From: Stomoxys calcitrans | Lineage: Eukaryota > Arthropoda > Insecta > Diptera > Muscidae | Assembly (NCBI RefSeq): GCF_963082655.1 | Contig: NC_081552.1 | Span: forward strand, 194,880,598-194,944,597 | Direction of reading: 5' to 3' | DNA: 64,000 nt | Part shown: piece after piece, positions 48,101 through 57,488 of the stretch | Numbering within the stretch: the stretch's first letter is position 1 | How the letters are laid out: each line of letters opens with the position of its first letter | Notes under the pieces: model-generated | Seen by the model: the letters and a program-made list of their open reading frames with translations, nothing else | Databases searched by the model: none | Told to the model about the DNA's origin: nothing | Translations under genes and position numbers: made by a program

Positions 48101-50297
48101 CAGAAGGTATTGCTTAAGCAGCGTCAAGTTATGTCTTCAACCGGGTAGGATATCTTTGTCTTCTGATGAAGGTGGTCCACTTGAGAATTGAGGAGGCAGC
48201 CAGTCGCAGTTTGAAGATCGGCGTTTTGACAGAACTGAATATTATTCTACTGTGTGTCACATAGCTGACGAAATCACACTGCACAGGCAGGTCAATTGCC
48301 CCCGACCGTTCAACCTATCGAAGATGTCAACAATGGGTGGGGGGCCTGATGTCATGATCGTACAATCGTCCGCATATGATACGATCTCTATGCCGTCTGG
48401 AAGGGGGTGGAATGAAGGATAGGTAGACGTTAAACAGTGGCTCTACGGTGCTTCGACTTCTTATCCCTAAATGATTGGCGATCACACAGTTAATTAACGA
48501 CCCAGCGTTTCAAGCCTGGCTGGAGGGACGTGTTGGCGATGTTCGATGACGAGGACCATCCTATCACATGGCCTAGGCTGACTGATGCCACGGCAAATGT
48601 GTATGGTGATAACATGCAAAGCAGTAGTTGTGCTGTGCAGTCTACGAAATCCATGCTGATGCTCGACGAATGGAAATTTTCCAACCAGGCTCGGGAGGAG
48701 TAGTCTATTAAGCGTTTTGGCTACTGGTGAAAGAAGGAAAATCGGTCTGTACGACTTCGTCCTTTCTAGGCTTCAGTAGCGGGATCTCTATGCCCACCAT
48801 CCAGACATTGGGTACTGTAGGAGTGTTCAAAGACAGGATAACGACAGTTATAAGGTACATGACTTCAGGTAGAATCACATTCTTTAGCATGTTCTTTGAG
48901 ATAAATGCCCCAACTAATTTATTCCTCGTAAGGAAATGAGCTTGGCCTTCTTCGAAAAGAAGGCTGCCCCAACCTTACCCTCCTGAGGGTAATGACTTCG
49001 CCATTAATATCCCTACTCTAATCGAATTTATGAAACTTGCTGTATCCCATTAGACACAATCGGTAGCAGAATAACAAGTAAGAGCTTGCTAAGTTCGGCC
49101 GGGCCGAAACGTATATACCCTCCACTATTGATCGAATTTGTCGAGTTCTATGCGCGGTAAAAAGTATTTGTGCAATTTCAAGCGGCTTGCTTTACTCCTT
49201 CGCGTTAGCGTTAGCGTGCTTTCGACAGACAGACGGACATGGCTAGATCGACTTAAAATGACATGACGATCAAGAATATATACACACTTTATGGGGTCTC
49301 AAACGCATATTTCAAGGTGTTACAAACAGAATGACGAAATTACTATACCCCCATCCTATAGTGGAGGGTATAAAAAGAATAATAAATAAGTAGGAGTCAC
49401 ATGTCACCAGCATAAGTTTAAAGCTCAATCCCAAGGCAGCCGATTGTACGTACCGGATTGACCCGATGAAGTCCTTCATCAGCAAGGGCTGCCGCCTCAG
49501 CAGCAGCAGTTGTTGTAGCAGTGTGTACAACACACTGCTACAACAACAACAACATGAGTTTAAAGCTTATACGTATGGATGTGTGAAAAATGTTTTGTAT
49601 TTTTTTTTTGTATTTATATTTTTAGCTCTAAAAGCCGTAGTCGGTCACGATCCCCACGGAAATCTAGAACGCGTTCTCGATCACGTTCAAGATCGCCAGT
49701 GCGTCCAGCCCCCAACCGCAGTGATAGAGGTCGCAATCGCTATAATAGAAGAAGTCGCTCTCCACCACGACGTTCACCACCACGCGACAGAGAGCGAGAA
49801 CGTGAACGCGATCGTGAGAATGATAAAATCGATCGAACAACAAAACGTGAACGAGAACGTTCGATTACACCACCCAGCTTTTTGTAAGTATTTTTGTTTT
49901 TTCGCAAAAAGCTATTTATTGCTCATGTGGATTGATGTAATCTGATGTTCGTTCGATTTCAGCGGCAATAATTTTGCAAAGCAAAATGAGTTCATAGACG
50001 AATCCAACAAAGGCCATCAAATGTTAATGAAAATGGGCTGGTCAGGCGCTGGTACCGGTTTAGGTACAAAAAATCAGGGCATTGATCAGCCTATTTCAGG
50101 TGGTGAAGTAAGAGATCGTAAGGATTTGTACAAGGTAAGCAGCTTCATAGGAATTGTTTTGACTGTGTTAATCCAAATGACTTTGTCTCACATTGCAGGG
50201 CGTTGGCATCAATATGAATGATCCCTATGAGAACTTTCGGAAAAATAAAGGTGCTGCTTTTGTATTTCGCATGCGTACGCGTGACGAGAAAAGTTAA
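33187..50297 (+). CDS. scaf6: scaf6/CHERP: SURP, CID and G-patch splicing-associated protein
   Basis: There are thirteen exons: 33187-33211, 33346-33516, 33595-34007, 40872-41034, 41217-41289, 41999-42073, 44566-44642, 44709-44907, 45013-45984, 46069-46236, 49626-49883, 49963-50134, 50199-50297. All joins are GT-AG and in frame, giving 954 aa. Order: SURP module (aa 9-60; IIDKLAEFVARNGPEFE), Gln-rich linker, CTD-interaction domain (about aa 235-400; LQPIIDACTKDSIS, KLHLIYLINDILHHC), poly-Gln (about aa 600-622), DLPAGLMVPLIRLEDYIYKP, an Arg/Ser-rich tract (aa 780-860) and a G-patch (GHQMLMKMGWSGAGTGLG). This matches human CHERP (916 aa) domain for domain. Known role: U2 snRNP-associated nuclear protein influencing splicing; also reported at the ER. 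Introns 3, 6 and 10 are swollen by transposons. Confidence 0.93.
34090..36650 (-). mobile_element. RTE-like LINE-B (BovB-like), 5'-truncated and broken
   Basis: On the minus strand: endonuclease pieces (VLGDFNAKIGKED at about 36600, NQIDHVVIDGRHSSS and GANIDSDHYLVAAK at 36209-36427), a linker, RT (GFRQGDSLSCDIFNILLE at about 35060, then ANADDIDIIG where YADDIDIIG is expected), and the tail YGSEAWVLVKADEAVLGVFE with ..GRPKARWKDQVVGD near 34260. The RT catalytic box reads NADD, and many frames are broken. A 62-base inverted duplication lies at 34725-34860. The whole element is in scaf6 intron 3. Confidence 0.8.
34725..34860. repeat. Fold-back (62-base arms, 12-base loop) inside LINE-B
   Basis: 34725-34786 and 34799-34860 are near-perfect inverted copies (CTTTCTCCATTTTCTTTATC / GATAAAGAAAATGGAGAAAG), separated by GGGAGTTGAACC. 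Confidence 0.9.
36651..37289. other. scaf6 intron 3, unassigned
   Basis: AT-rich; no domain or known repeat is recognised. Confidence 0.3.
37290..37860 (-). mobile_element. Older LINE-B (RTE-like) fragment
   Basis: CTCGAATACACCAAGAACTAC and 'taatccaaaatagtatctatt' parallel LINE-B at 34480-34640 with many differences. GTATGTACCTCTAGTTTTTAG parallels 35810. Strongly decayed. Confidence 0.45.
38243..38575 (-). mobile_element. SINE-like family C, copy 7
   Basis: Antisense. GGAGGTGGCGTTCCTCGTCA, TTATTTAAAGGCGCCAATAA, GTATTTGTGCAAGAGCCGG, CACAGCTATCCCGTGACGGG. In scaf6 intron 3. Confidence 0.7.
38800..39127. repeat. LINE-D-type 3' region repeat
   Basis: Shares TAATCGGCTTGTTGTGCGCC and CTAAGTTGGTTCATGTGTGG with the outer parts of the inverted repeat at 42755-44285. 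Confidence 0.5.
39128..39910. repeat. Tandem array of about 127-base units
   Basis: Six or so diverged units carry 'CTTTCATTTGATACCCATAT', 'CGGT(A/G)(A/C)A..TGTCC', 'GGGGGTGGGG' and 'ACTCTACTCTCAAATACC'. The last part has a distinct end (AAATCGGTGCACGAATCTCC, GATCTGGCGTTTTTG). In scaf6 intron 3. Confidence 0.8.
39911..40871. other. scaf6 intron 3, 3' part
   Basis: AT-rich. Apart from the exon 4 branch/acceptor region (TTTAG at 40871) nothing is recognised. Confidence 0.35.
41733..41845 (+). mobile_element. Mini-A element with direct repeats
   Basis: CATGGCAGCCGGTTGTACGT head, then GGCAAGGGCTGCCGCCTCAG, TGTACAATACACTGCTACAA and a (CAA)n tail. ACAAACAACAAACA is present before the head and after the tail, consistent with a target-site duplication. 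In scaf6 intron 5. Confidence 0.8.
42375..42730 (+). mobile_element. LINE-D C-terminal fragment plus SINE-T 3' end
   Basis: MWPNLDFKRSTALLSLAKTD and HCLIGKRADRLKVASNDFC, then CRSCEDIEEEETIE, match the post-RNase H region of R1/I-type LINEs. It is followed by a 3' end shared with the SINE at 46859-47021 (AAACGTCTAAGTGAGTCTGA, CTAACCTAACC). Confidence 0.6.
42755..44285. repeat. Large inverted repeat, about 480-base arms
   Basis: The left arm is about 42755-43240 and the right arm about 43805-44285. For example, CTTATTTAAAGGCGCC at 43001-43016 pairs with 43991-44006. Each arm contains a family C element plus the LINE-D-type 3' region. The spacer holds SINE-B. The arms differ by small indels. 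In scaf6 intron 6. Confidence 0.8.
43490..43800 (+). mobile_element. SINE family B, tRNA-derived
   Basis: The tRNA-like head is GTAGCGCAGAGATTAGCATG (A-box region), then a B-box-like GGATTCGAATCCTGG. The body is TGCGGTGTTTATCCCCTC and TGAGCTTAAACTTGAATCGG, and the end GTTCATGGGC. It matches partial copies at 15200, 17690, 50579 and 53850. The tRNA-like head is not a functional tRNA gene. Confidence 0.75.
45613..45669 (+). repeat. CAG/CAA microsatellite coding poly-Gln in scaf6 exon 9
   Basis: About 20 consecutive Gln codons of mixed CAG and CAA. The antisense open frames opposite it are artefacts. Confidence 0.9.
46859..47021 (+). mobile_element. SINE-T, tRNA-derived, with 7-bp target-site duplication
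   Basis: A-box region CCGTAGCCGTGTTGGTAGCG; B box GGGTTCGATTCCTG is a perfect match to GGTTCGANTCC. The end is CTTGCCTAACCTAACGTAAC. Flanked by TAGGCGC at 46852-46858 and 47022-47028. Inserted in the DINE. Confidence 0.8.
47371..47462 (-). mobile_element. Mini-A element inside the DINE
   Basis: TTGTAGCAGTGTGTTGTACA (tail side), GGCGGCAGCCCTTGCCGATG, TACAACCAGCTGTCATGGGATT (head). Flanks AATCGGTAAT / TATCGGTCAA resemble a decayed target duplication. Confidence 0.75.
47678..48940 (-). mobile_element. LINE-A, copy 6 (old, antisense, fragmented)
   Basis: The tail TTGTTGTTGTAGCAG is at 47678. C-terminal (DHPNHHLVDRYPPPRRLKVD at 47891-48127), RT (tail side of NTSLQPGLKRW) and linker fragments follow, with large deletions. 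In scaf6 intron 10. Confidence 0.75.
49074..49376 (+). mobile_element. DINE-1-like short element (no tandem monomers)
   Basis: Complete at both ends in about 300 bases: ACAAGTAAGAGCTTGCTAAG, GTTCGGCCGGGCCGAA, CCCTCCACTATTGATCGAAT, GACAGACAGACGGACATGG, CTAGATCGACTTAAAATGAC and CCCCCATCCTATAGTGGAGG. It shows the minimal termini of the family. Confidence 0.8.
49426..49556 (+). mobile_element. Mini-A element with 11-bp target-site duplication
   Basis: CAATCCCAAGGCAGCCGATT head, GGCAAGGGCTGCCGCCTCAG-like middle, GTACAACACACTGCTACAAC plus a (CAA)n tail. AGTTTAAAGCT flanks it at 49415-49425 and 49557-49567. A local fold-back (GTTGTTGTAGCAGTGTGTAC against GTACAACACACTGCTACAAC) is present at its tail. 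Placed 58 bases before scaf6 exon 11. Confidence 0.85.
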
Positions 50298-50496
50298 AGA
50301 CATTTATAATAATACCTTTAAGTTAGGTGATTAAGTTAACGCGTGTTTCTTTCTTTTTTTGTAAAAACAAACATTGAATTTTTAAGCACATCTCGATGGT
50401 AACTTCATTTCAAGTTCGCTTTCTTGTTTTCAATATAATTTCATTATTAGATATTATGTTAAAGCTGTTTTGTTTTGCAGAACTGATGTTAAGATC

Positions 50497-50502
50497 AATA
50501 AA
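50497..50502 (+). promoter_or_regulatory. Poly(A) signal of scaf6
   Basis: AATAAA, 200 bases after the stop codon, followed by a T-rich stretch. Confidence 0.6.
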
Positions 50503-50578
50503 TATAATTTATATATTGAAGGTTTGTGTGAACGATGTCATTTGAACGTGGGTTCGTTCTTCTGCGTTTGCGTTTAAG

Positions 50579-50770
50579 CATTCCATCAAGGGATCAGGGG
50601 AAAACTGCTCACATATGAATGATTGCTGTCCGATTCAAGTTTAAACTCAATGACAAGGCACCTCTTTTTTTATTGCCGAGTCGGCATTTGAACACGGGCG
50701 TTCAGCGTCATATGTGGACATGCTAAGCCCTTCGCTACGGTCTGGACTCAAATGGCTTATTTTTCTCATT
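50579..50770 (-). mobile_element. SINE family B copy (antisense)
   Basis: GCTGTCCGATTCAAGTTTAA, TATTGCCGAGTCGG and the head TGTGGACATGCTAAGCCCTT. Downstream of scaf6. Confidence 0.65.
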
Positions 50771-51146
50771 TGCATTTGAGGAAATACAATATTTTTCAAA
50801 AGGCCGAAATTACTTTTTGCTATAGTACCTGTCTTTTTTGTTGCAGTCACAAACTTGTACTCATGGATTTTTTGTATATCCTCCTTTCCTATTTTCGCTA
50901 TACGACCTCCTAGCACTGAGTAGGATAGTAGTCCTATTTTTTTCATAGAATATATCTTTGATGTGTTCGTCTTATCATTGGTTAGGTCATTGGCACGGGT
51001 ACAGTTATTACTGAGAAAGAAATTATTGTCTTTGAAGCCACTCATTGGTAATCCCTTGGCCTTTTTGGATATAGAAAGGGCTTTTAAGTGAATTTGTGGT
51101 CCATATATGCTTTTCTGGATAATATAATCACTCTTATCCTGCTAAT
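50771..51146. other. Unassigned intergenic
   Basis: No recognised domain. It precedes the LINE-D RT fragment and may be its decayed upstream part. Confidence 0.3.
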
Positions 51147-52240
51147 TAGATTGATACTGTGCTGAAGGGCAGAATAATCAATGCTTCACTGGCTGAGGAT
51201 TCTTTCAGGAAGATTGTGACAAGAGGGACACCGCAGGGAGGGGTTTTGCTCCTTTTCTTGTGGGTCTTGGTTGGAGATTATGGGATTCTCAGGTCCTTCG
51301 AAGATTAGAGAGTGTAGGTGAATGCCTATGCTGCTGATGATGTCTTCATAATAATTGGTTTCCGTTTTTTTCTCTACCATCACTGATCTCCTTCAGGTTG
51401 CGCTGCCTAGATGGGTAAGGGCCAATGGGCTTAGCATAAACCCCAGAAAGGCAGAGCTGGTGTTATTCACCCAAAGGAGGACGTGTTCAGGGGACCAGTC
51501 CTGGATGAAGTGGAACTGCCGCTCTCTCGGGAGGCGTAATCCCTGGCGATTTTTTTAGCCAGAAGTTGAACTAGTTAAGGAAAGAGTCAGAGCACAATAG
51601 GCAGAAGTTGGGAACATAGACCAGAGGCGGTCCACTGGATTTATACTGCTATGGTTCAGGCGATTCTCACCTTTGGGTGCCTGATGTGGCATCGGGACCT
51701 GGACTGAGTCTTCGCGGCATATGGGAGAAGGCACTGGGTACCTTGGCGGTGCTGATAGCAGGGGCTCCGAGAGTGGCACTAAATGCTGAGAACTTTGCAC
51801 CTGTAAGTGAAGTAAGCCTTCAGGCCAAGGGAGTCAGGAAGATTGCGCTCTTCGGATTTCGGGCAATCGTCTGTTCTGCGTCGCATTAGTGACGCGACCG
51901 GGTGGATCCTTCTTTTATGACGACCTGTAGATTATCTTCCGGGAAGGAGAGCTTTGAGCTGGGGTCGTTCCGGTCTTCTCGGGTCCCTCTGTTTACACGG
52001 ATGGGTCTAGATGGCGACACCGTGGCAAGGGTGTTTGTTGAGTTCCTAGGAATAAGGGAGTCACATATACTACTGGACGGGTGCACATAGACTACTGGAC
52101 GAAGCTAGATGGAGAGACCGTGGCAAGGGTATTTGTTGAGTTCCTTGGAATAACAGAGTCACATAGACTACTGAAGGGTTGCAGTTTCTTTCAGGCTGAG
52201 GTTTTTTGGGAATATTAGGACCTCAAATGTGATCCTGAGT
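51147..52240 (+). mobile_element. LINE-D copy: RT and RNase H remnants
   Basis: Frame-shifting translation gives INASLAEDSFRKIVTRGTPQ then GGV at 51175-51245, YAADDVFII (catalytic box remnant) at about 51325-51350, and ANGLSINPRKAELVLFTQRR at about 51420. RNase H pieces GDTVARVFVEFLGIRESH and LLKGCSFFQAEVF lie at 52010-52205. The R1/I-group order RT then RNase H is clear, but the copy has many stops. A 90-base tandem duplication lies in the RNase H part (about 52003-52180). Confidence 0.65.
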
Positions 52241-52380
52241 CAGAAGCGGACGCCCTGTCAGACTGTCACGATATTGCCATTTTATACTTCTGTAAGGGCC
52301 AGAGGTGGCTGAGGGGATGGACTCTAAACGGTGAGACATTTTGGTTTCTGCTCCGGCCTTTCGTTTCTCTCTCTTTCTCT

Positions 52381-52530
52381 CTTGTTGTTGTTGTAGCCAC
52401 ATTTCCGTATATAGAGGTAGCGACCCTGGCGACCCGCGCCAAAAACTCGCCATATCGGGCATCATTAGTACTCAGTATTTAAGCATAACCCGGTGCCGCC
52501 CGGCCACTCACTGAAACTCCACTCGATATC
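52381..52530 (-). mobile_element. SINE-like family C, copy 10 (tail part)
   Basis: Antisense: TTGTTGTTGTTGTAGCCACA (tail), GAGGTAGCGACCCTGGCGAC, AGTATTTAAGCATAACCCGG. Confidence 0.65.
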
Positions 52531-53123
52531 TCCATATCTCTCATTTGTCTTCAGGCGCGTGTGCGTGTCGATCAAGGACGAACACAATGTACCAGGTACC
52601 AGAGTAGTGTTGCCACTATTTTTCGGTTCTTTGTCCACAAATTTCGAATCCTTTGTCCCAAACAATAAATTTCCCCCAAAACAAAAAAGAATTCCCGAAC
52701 AGTTTTGAGTGGAATTTTCTAGCCTGTTACGTGTGTCGAATTCTCAAAACGCAAAAAATAGTTTTGCCTGTATTTTCTTTGTCCTTCTCTTTTAAGATTT
52801 GAAATCACTTGAGTTTCCTCTTAAAATAGAGATTTGATAAGAGTATCCATTCAAACATCGACGTTATAAGGTTTGCAAGGCAAAGAAATTCTTTCGTTTT
52901 GCATTTTCGAAAACCAGTACAGGCCTGTTAATGAAATTACAACTAAACATTTTTTTTGTAAGCCTATTTGAATATTGGAAGAAATAAACTAAGGTGCAGT
53001 TTGTGTTTTTATAATAAATTTTAATAATAATGTGTACTGGTGTCCAAAATATCTAACTGAATTCCTTATCGTTAACCGACCGCAATATTTCGTATTTTGC
53101 TTATTGGGACACTTTAATTTTTG
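52531..53123. other. Unassigned intergenic
   Basis: No gene, no family recognised; short open frames only. Confidence 0.35.
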
Positions 53124-53806
53124 GATACTCACCACCACCTCGGGTATATATGTAAACCACCTTTCGTCAGAGTCCGGTGGAAAATGTATAATTTATGCCC
53201 CATAGCAGCTATACCAAAAAATGGTCCAATTTGAACCAAATTCGACACGGACATTGAGTGGTCTAATAAGTACAAGTCATTGTTCAATTTTGTAGAACAA
53301 AATATTGGTCTTTTTGGTAGGCATATCCAAATATAGACCGATCTGAACCATATACGACACGGATGTGTCAAATTTCACCGAAATCGGATTATAAATGTTC
53401 CTTTTATGGGGTCAAAACCTTAAATCGAGAGATCAATCTATACGGCAGCTATATCCAAATCTGGACCGAAATTTGTCGAAGAGCCTAACGCAACTCACTA
53501 TCCTAAATTTCGGCAAAATCGGACAACAAAAGCGCCTTTTATGGGCCCAAGATCTTAAATCGAAAGATTGGTCTATAAGACAGCTATATCCAAATCTGGA
53601 CCAATCTGTGCCATATTGCAGAAAGATGTCGAAGGGCATAACACAACTCACTGTCGCAAATTTCGGCGACATCGGACAACAAAAGCGCCTTTTATGGGCC
53701 CAAAACCTTTAATCAAGAGATCGGCCTACATGGCAGCTATATCCAAATCTGGACCGGTCTGACATGACAAAATGAATATACCCCATCCTTCGGCTGAGGG
53801 TATAAA
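53124..53806 (+). mobile_element. DINE-1-like element with monomers
   Basis: GGATACTCACCACCACCTCGG left end, monomers 'gacagctatatccaaatctgg' and 'aaaagcgccttttatgggcc', and right end CCCCATCCTTCGGCTGAGGG. The GAC(A/G) microsatellite core is missing. Confidence 0.75.
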
Positions 53807-53849
53807 CATGAGTTTACTACAAATACTTAATAATTTGGACCTTTTGTTT

Positions 53850-53955
53850 GGGTGCAAAATGCAAATTTTCCCATGAACATTCCATTAAAGAACTGGGGCA
53901 AACTTCTCACTAATCAATGAGTGCTGTCCGATTCAATTTAAAGCTCAAGCGCGTG
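53850..53955 (-). mobile_element. SINE family B fragment
   Basis: TTTTCCCATGAACATTCCAT, GGGGCAAACTTCTCAC, GTGCTGTCCGATTCAATTTA: the 3' part of SINE-B. Confidence 0.65.
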
Positions 53956-54049
53956 TCCTTTAACCCAACCTCTTAGTTCCTTTAAATTATAAATAAGTCT
54001 TCTTATAAATATTTTAATAGGAAGTTCTAAAAATGTCAATCACAACTAT

Positions 54050-54055
54050 TTTATT
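54050..54055 (-). promoter_or_regulatory. Candidate poly(A) signal of beg
   Basis: TTTATT on the plus strand (AATAAA on the minus), 34 bases beyond the beg stop codon. Confidence 0.5.
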
Positions 54056-54088
54056 TTTTAACAAGACCAAAGACCAAATAACGTCCTT

Positions 54089-55291
54089 TCAAGCTTCTAT
54101 GCTTATGGCCGTATTTGCTGCTTTCCCATTTACTTTTTCCAAAATTTGTGTTAGACCTTTGCCTGGACCACATTCGAAGGTTCTGGGGAAATCTTGGCCC
54201 TGTTGACGTTCGTACATTTCATGCAAAGTTTGTTCCCATTTGACAGGTCGGACAATCTAAAAAAAATGCATAAACTAAGTATTGAATTATAACACAGCTA
54301 GTTTTCTCCTATTTACCTGTTTTGGCAGTTGTTTTAATATATGACCAACATGTTTATAGGGTTTACCATCGACATTCGAATAGACTCGTATAAGCGGTTC
54401 CTCTAAAGTAATTTTCTTTAAAGCTTTTGCAAATGTTTCCACAGCCGCCTCCATAAGTGGTGTGTGGAAAGCACCGCTAACTGGTAAACGTTTCATTCGC
54501 CTTATTTTTAGGGCTTTTGAATTTTTCTCTAAAAATTCCAATGCTTCTATGTTGCCCGCTAGTACTTTACAATGGGGATACATATAATTGGCAACTCCAC
54601 AATATGGATTTTCAACACCCTTATCGACACACCACTGCTTGGCCTTTGCACAAGCGGCACCAATTTCTGTATCGGGCGCATACAGTACCATTGCCATGCC
54701 CCCGGCCACCTGGTCACAAGCCAATTGCATGGCATTCGCTCTAACTTGCACCAATTTCAAGGCTTTATCGAATGGTATTACACCGGCAAAGACAAGAGCG
54801 GTTATTTCCCCCAAACTAAAACCAGCTGTTGCCACACACGTATCAATGGCCTTGGGGCGTTCTTCTTTTAATTGCTCCAGTGCTGCCAGCGAGGACACCA
54901 TTACTGCATGTTGAGCATGTTCTGTACGATTTAATTTCTCAACTGGACCTTCCAGGCACAGTTTCAGCAAATTGTAGCCCAAAACATCGTTGGCCAATTC
55001 AAAGATTCTTCTCGCCTCTGGAAACCGCATCAGTTTATTTGCCATTCCCACATATTGTGTACCTTGACCAGGAAATAGTATAATTGATGTTTCTTTGGGG
55101 TCTGTTTTTTGCCTAACCTCCTCCTCGGCATCACCTTGCAACATATTTTGTAACAGTTTAGAGTGCGGCTGTTCATTTTGTGCTGAAGCTGCAGTTGCAC
55201 TGCCAATAGGAGCTTTATTGCTTTCGCATCGTCTATTTGGAAGACGTTCTAATCTTTTTGTTACAAATATTCGTAGATTTCGTGAAAACAT
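54089..55291 (-). CDS. beg: Mitochondrial malonyl-CoA:ACP transacylase (FabD-like)
   Basis: There are two exons on the minus strand: 55291-54317 and 54256-54089, with a 60-base GTAAAT/TTTTAG intron. The joined protein is 380 aa. The Arg-rich N-terminus (MFSRNLRIFVTKRLERLPNR) looks like a mitochondrial presequence. Catalytic features: GQGTQ at aa 75-79, the nucleophile Ser159 in GFSLGE, His276 in SGAFHTPLM, and NVDGKPY then FECGPGKGLTQIL in exon 2. Known reaction: transfer of malonyl from CoA to acyl carrier protein in mitochondrial type II fatty-acid synthesis, which supplies lipoate. All key residues are present. The first Met is kept because upstream sequence is non-coding. Confidence 0.93.
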
Positions 55292-57018
55292 CTCTGGTAT
55301 TAATTAAAAAAAAAAATTATATTCTCCTAGCCGGTGATAACAGTAGCTGTATTATTTTGGTGCTCTATAATCAGCTGATTACACGATTTATCGATAACAC
55401 AAAAATAGCTGCGTTCGAGTAATTATTTTGGCTTAACTGTATTTTACGGGATAGTTCGGAAAATAATCTAATTTTTTGCCCTCCCCCTCTAATTTTGACC
55501 CCACGAACCCGAATATGAGGTCCGTTTTTGGGGCTCGGGTCCGTGTACGCCCCTAGGGGCCAACATATTTTTGCCAACTACTCGTAAAATACAGTTTTGC
55601 CATAATTTTACCATAGGCGTACTTTGCCTCCAGAAGAAAGCCTAGAGATTGTAACTTTAAAAGTCACACAACAAAAGTGTTGCTTCCAAAGATGTAGAAA
55701 AATAAAGTTTTTCAGTATCTGGATGTACTCCAAAACTGCACCAAATGTCATGATTTTAACATAGAACGCCAAAAACATCCAACATTTTTTCTACATCCTT
55801 TTCAGTGAATTCTATTCGTTTTTTCATTGTTGTGTTGATTTAATATTCTCACTGTATTTTAAATCGCTTTTCAAAATGGAATTTAAATAAAATATTGAAA
55901 TAACCATAAGGAAATATAAGAATCGGCATTAAAAAAATGGACCATAGAAACTATAACAGGATAATCGACCAACAATTCAGCAAGAGTATGGCGAAAACAC
56001 TTTAAAATCACCTAACTCAAATGGTCGAAAATGAAATATGGAACGTATAACACTCAACCTAGGATATGTCAATTTGAAACTACATAAAATGCGATTCATT
56101 CAGAACTCCCCCAATTTATTATTCATGATGGAAGCATTTTAACCTAACATATTCAATGTTTTTCTGCATTACTTTCCAAGATGTAGGAATGGAGCAAAAA
56201 CTCTGTCACTTTGGAAGTACTTAAGAAGCTGTTCTTTTAGAATAACTTTAATATTTTTTCTGGGCACAGAAAGCTTTTACGAGAGATTTGTGAAAAAAAT
56301 GTGGAGTAGCAAAGAGGATTGAAATAGCTGAGGAATTTTTGTGCCCTCAAAATTTTACAGCAAATGTTAACCAAATCGTATTTAATAAGGTGGCCGCATC
56401 GGCGAATTGCTGCTACAAGTCATCTTTTTGGGATCTTGATATGTCAAAATTTGTAAGCAAGGCGAATAAAATTCTATTTGCCGTGATATTTCAAATTTTC
56501 GGCAAATTGCTGCAACAAAGCATCTTTCTTGGGAATTTGATATTCCAAAAATTGTAAGCAAGGCGAATAAAATTCTATTCGCCGTGACATTTAAAATTTT
56601 CGGCAAATTTTTTTTGACGAGGGTCGAACAAGAAAAAACAAACTTAAAAATGTACAAAACTCCCATTAGCTCTAAAGGCACAAAACCATCAAGAAGGCAT
56701 CGTTTTCACAAGGTTATTAAAGCAGTAGATAGCTTACAAGTGAAGCCGATGTTGAATACTGCAGAATAATTAGCATACTACTAGCAAAGCGCTCAAAAAG
56801 GAGCGGATACTCGTATGATTTTCAGGTCATTTAAAGGGGACATTTAACGATTGTTGGCTACGAGAATGACGTTGTCGTTATGGTGTGTGGCCGTGTGGCA
56901 AGATTGGCAAATGGGCTGAAGTATCCTCCGAAAGATAACGTTTGTGCTATTCACCAATATGAGATAATTTGGCGTGACGTCGCGCTGGACATATGACGGA
57001 CATACATTTGTTTTGTGG
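55292..57018. other. Intergenic, mostly unassigned
   Basis: AT-rich apart from a GC-richer patch at 55480-55560. It holds a two-copy tandem repeat (separate entry at 56395). No supported gene is seen. Confidence 0.35.
56395..56605 (+). repeat. Two-copy tandem repeat, about 102-base unit
   Basis: GAATTGCTGCTACAAGTCATC and TAAGCAAGGCGAATAAAATT recur about 102 bases later as AAATTGCTGCAACAAAGCATC and the same AAGCAAGGCGAATAAAATTC. Confidence 0.75.
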
Positions 57019-57109
57019 GTTGTAGCAGTGTTTGTACACTGAGGCGGCAGCCCTTGCCGATGAAGGAATCCATTGGGACAATCTGGTACGTACAACCGGC
57101 TGCCATGGA
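57019..57109 (-). mobile_element. Mini-A element
   Basis: TTGTAGCAGTGTTTGTACAC, GAGGCGGCAGCCCTTGCCG, TACAACCGGCTGCCATGGAAT. CATTTGTTTTGTGGG before it and CATTTGATTTGTGGG after it may be a decayed target duplication. Confidence 0.75.
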
Positions 57110-57132
57110 ATCATTGAATGATTTCATTTGAT

Positions 57133-57375
57133 TTGTGGGGATGAGGATGAGCTATAGACGGTTGAGCATCTATTGTGGCATTGCCCAGAAATTGCGGGGT
57201 AGGTGCAGGATTATAGCTAAACGAACACCATTTTTAGGTATAAATTATCTTCAGGCACTTAGTCCTTTCGCCTTTCTTGACAATTATAGCCTTATATGGC
57301 AGATTAGAAAAAACTCTCCAGTCCGCCTGGCCGCCGTTTTGTCATGCATGATGACTTCTTATTCTTATGTCTGAC
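57133..57375 (+). mobile_element. LINE-D C-terminal fragment
   Basis: Translation contains DE-ETVEHLLWHCPEIAG-like residues (TVEHLLWHCPEIAG), the zinc-like CPxxAG end of R1/I-type ORF2, then decays. Confidence 0.55.
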
Positions 57376-57488
57376 ATTGTACTGACGTACATTGTATCAG
57401 GGTTCTTATGCGCTTTTTCAATATTTTTTGGGGCGACCTAAGGGGGACCTAAGTTCCCTGAGTGAAGCTTATAGCAAAACATAATTAC

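Noticed and set aside
54517..55307. Plus-strand frames opposite beg
   Set aside because: They overlap the clear minus-strand transacylase exon and show no domain.
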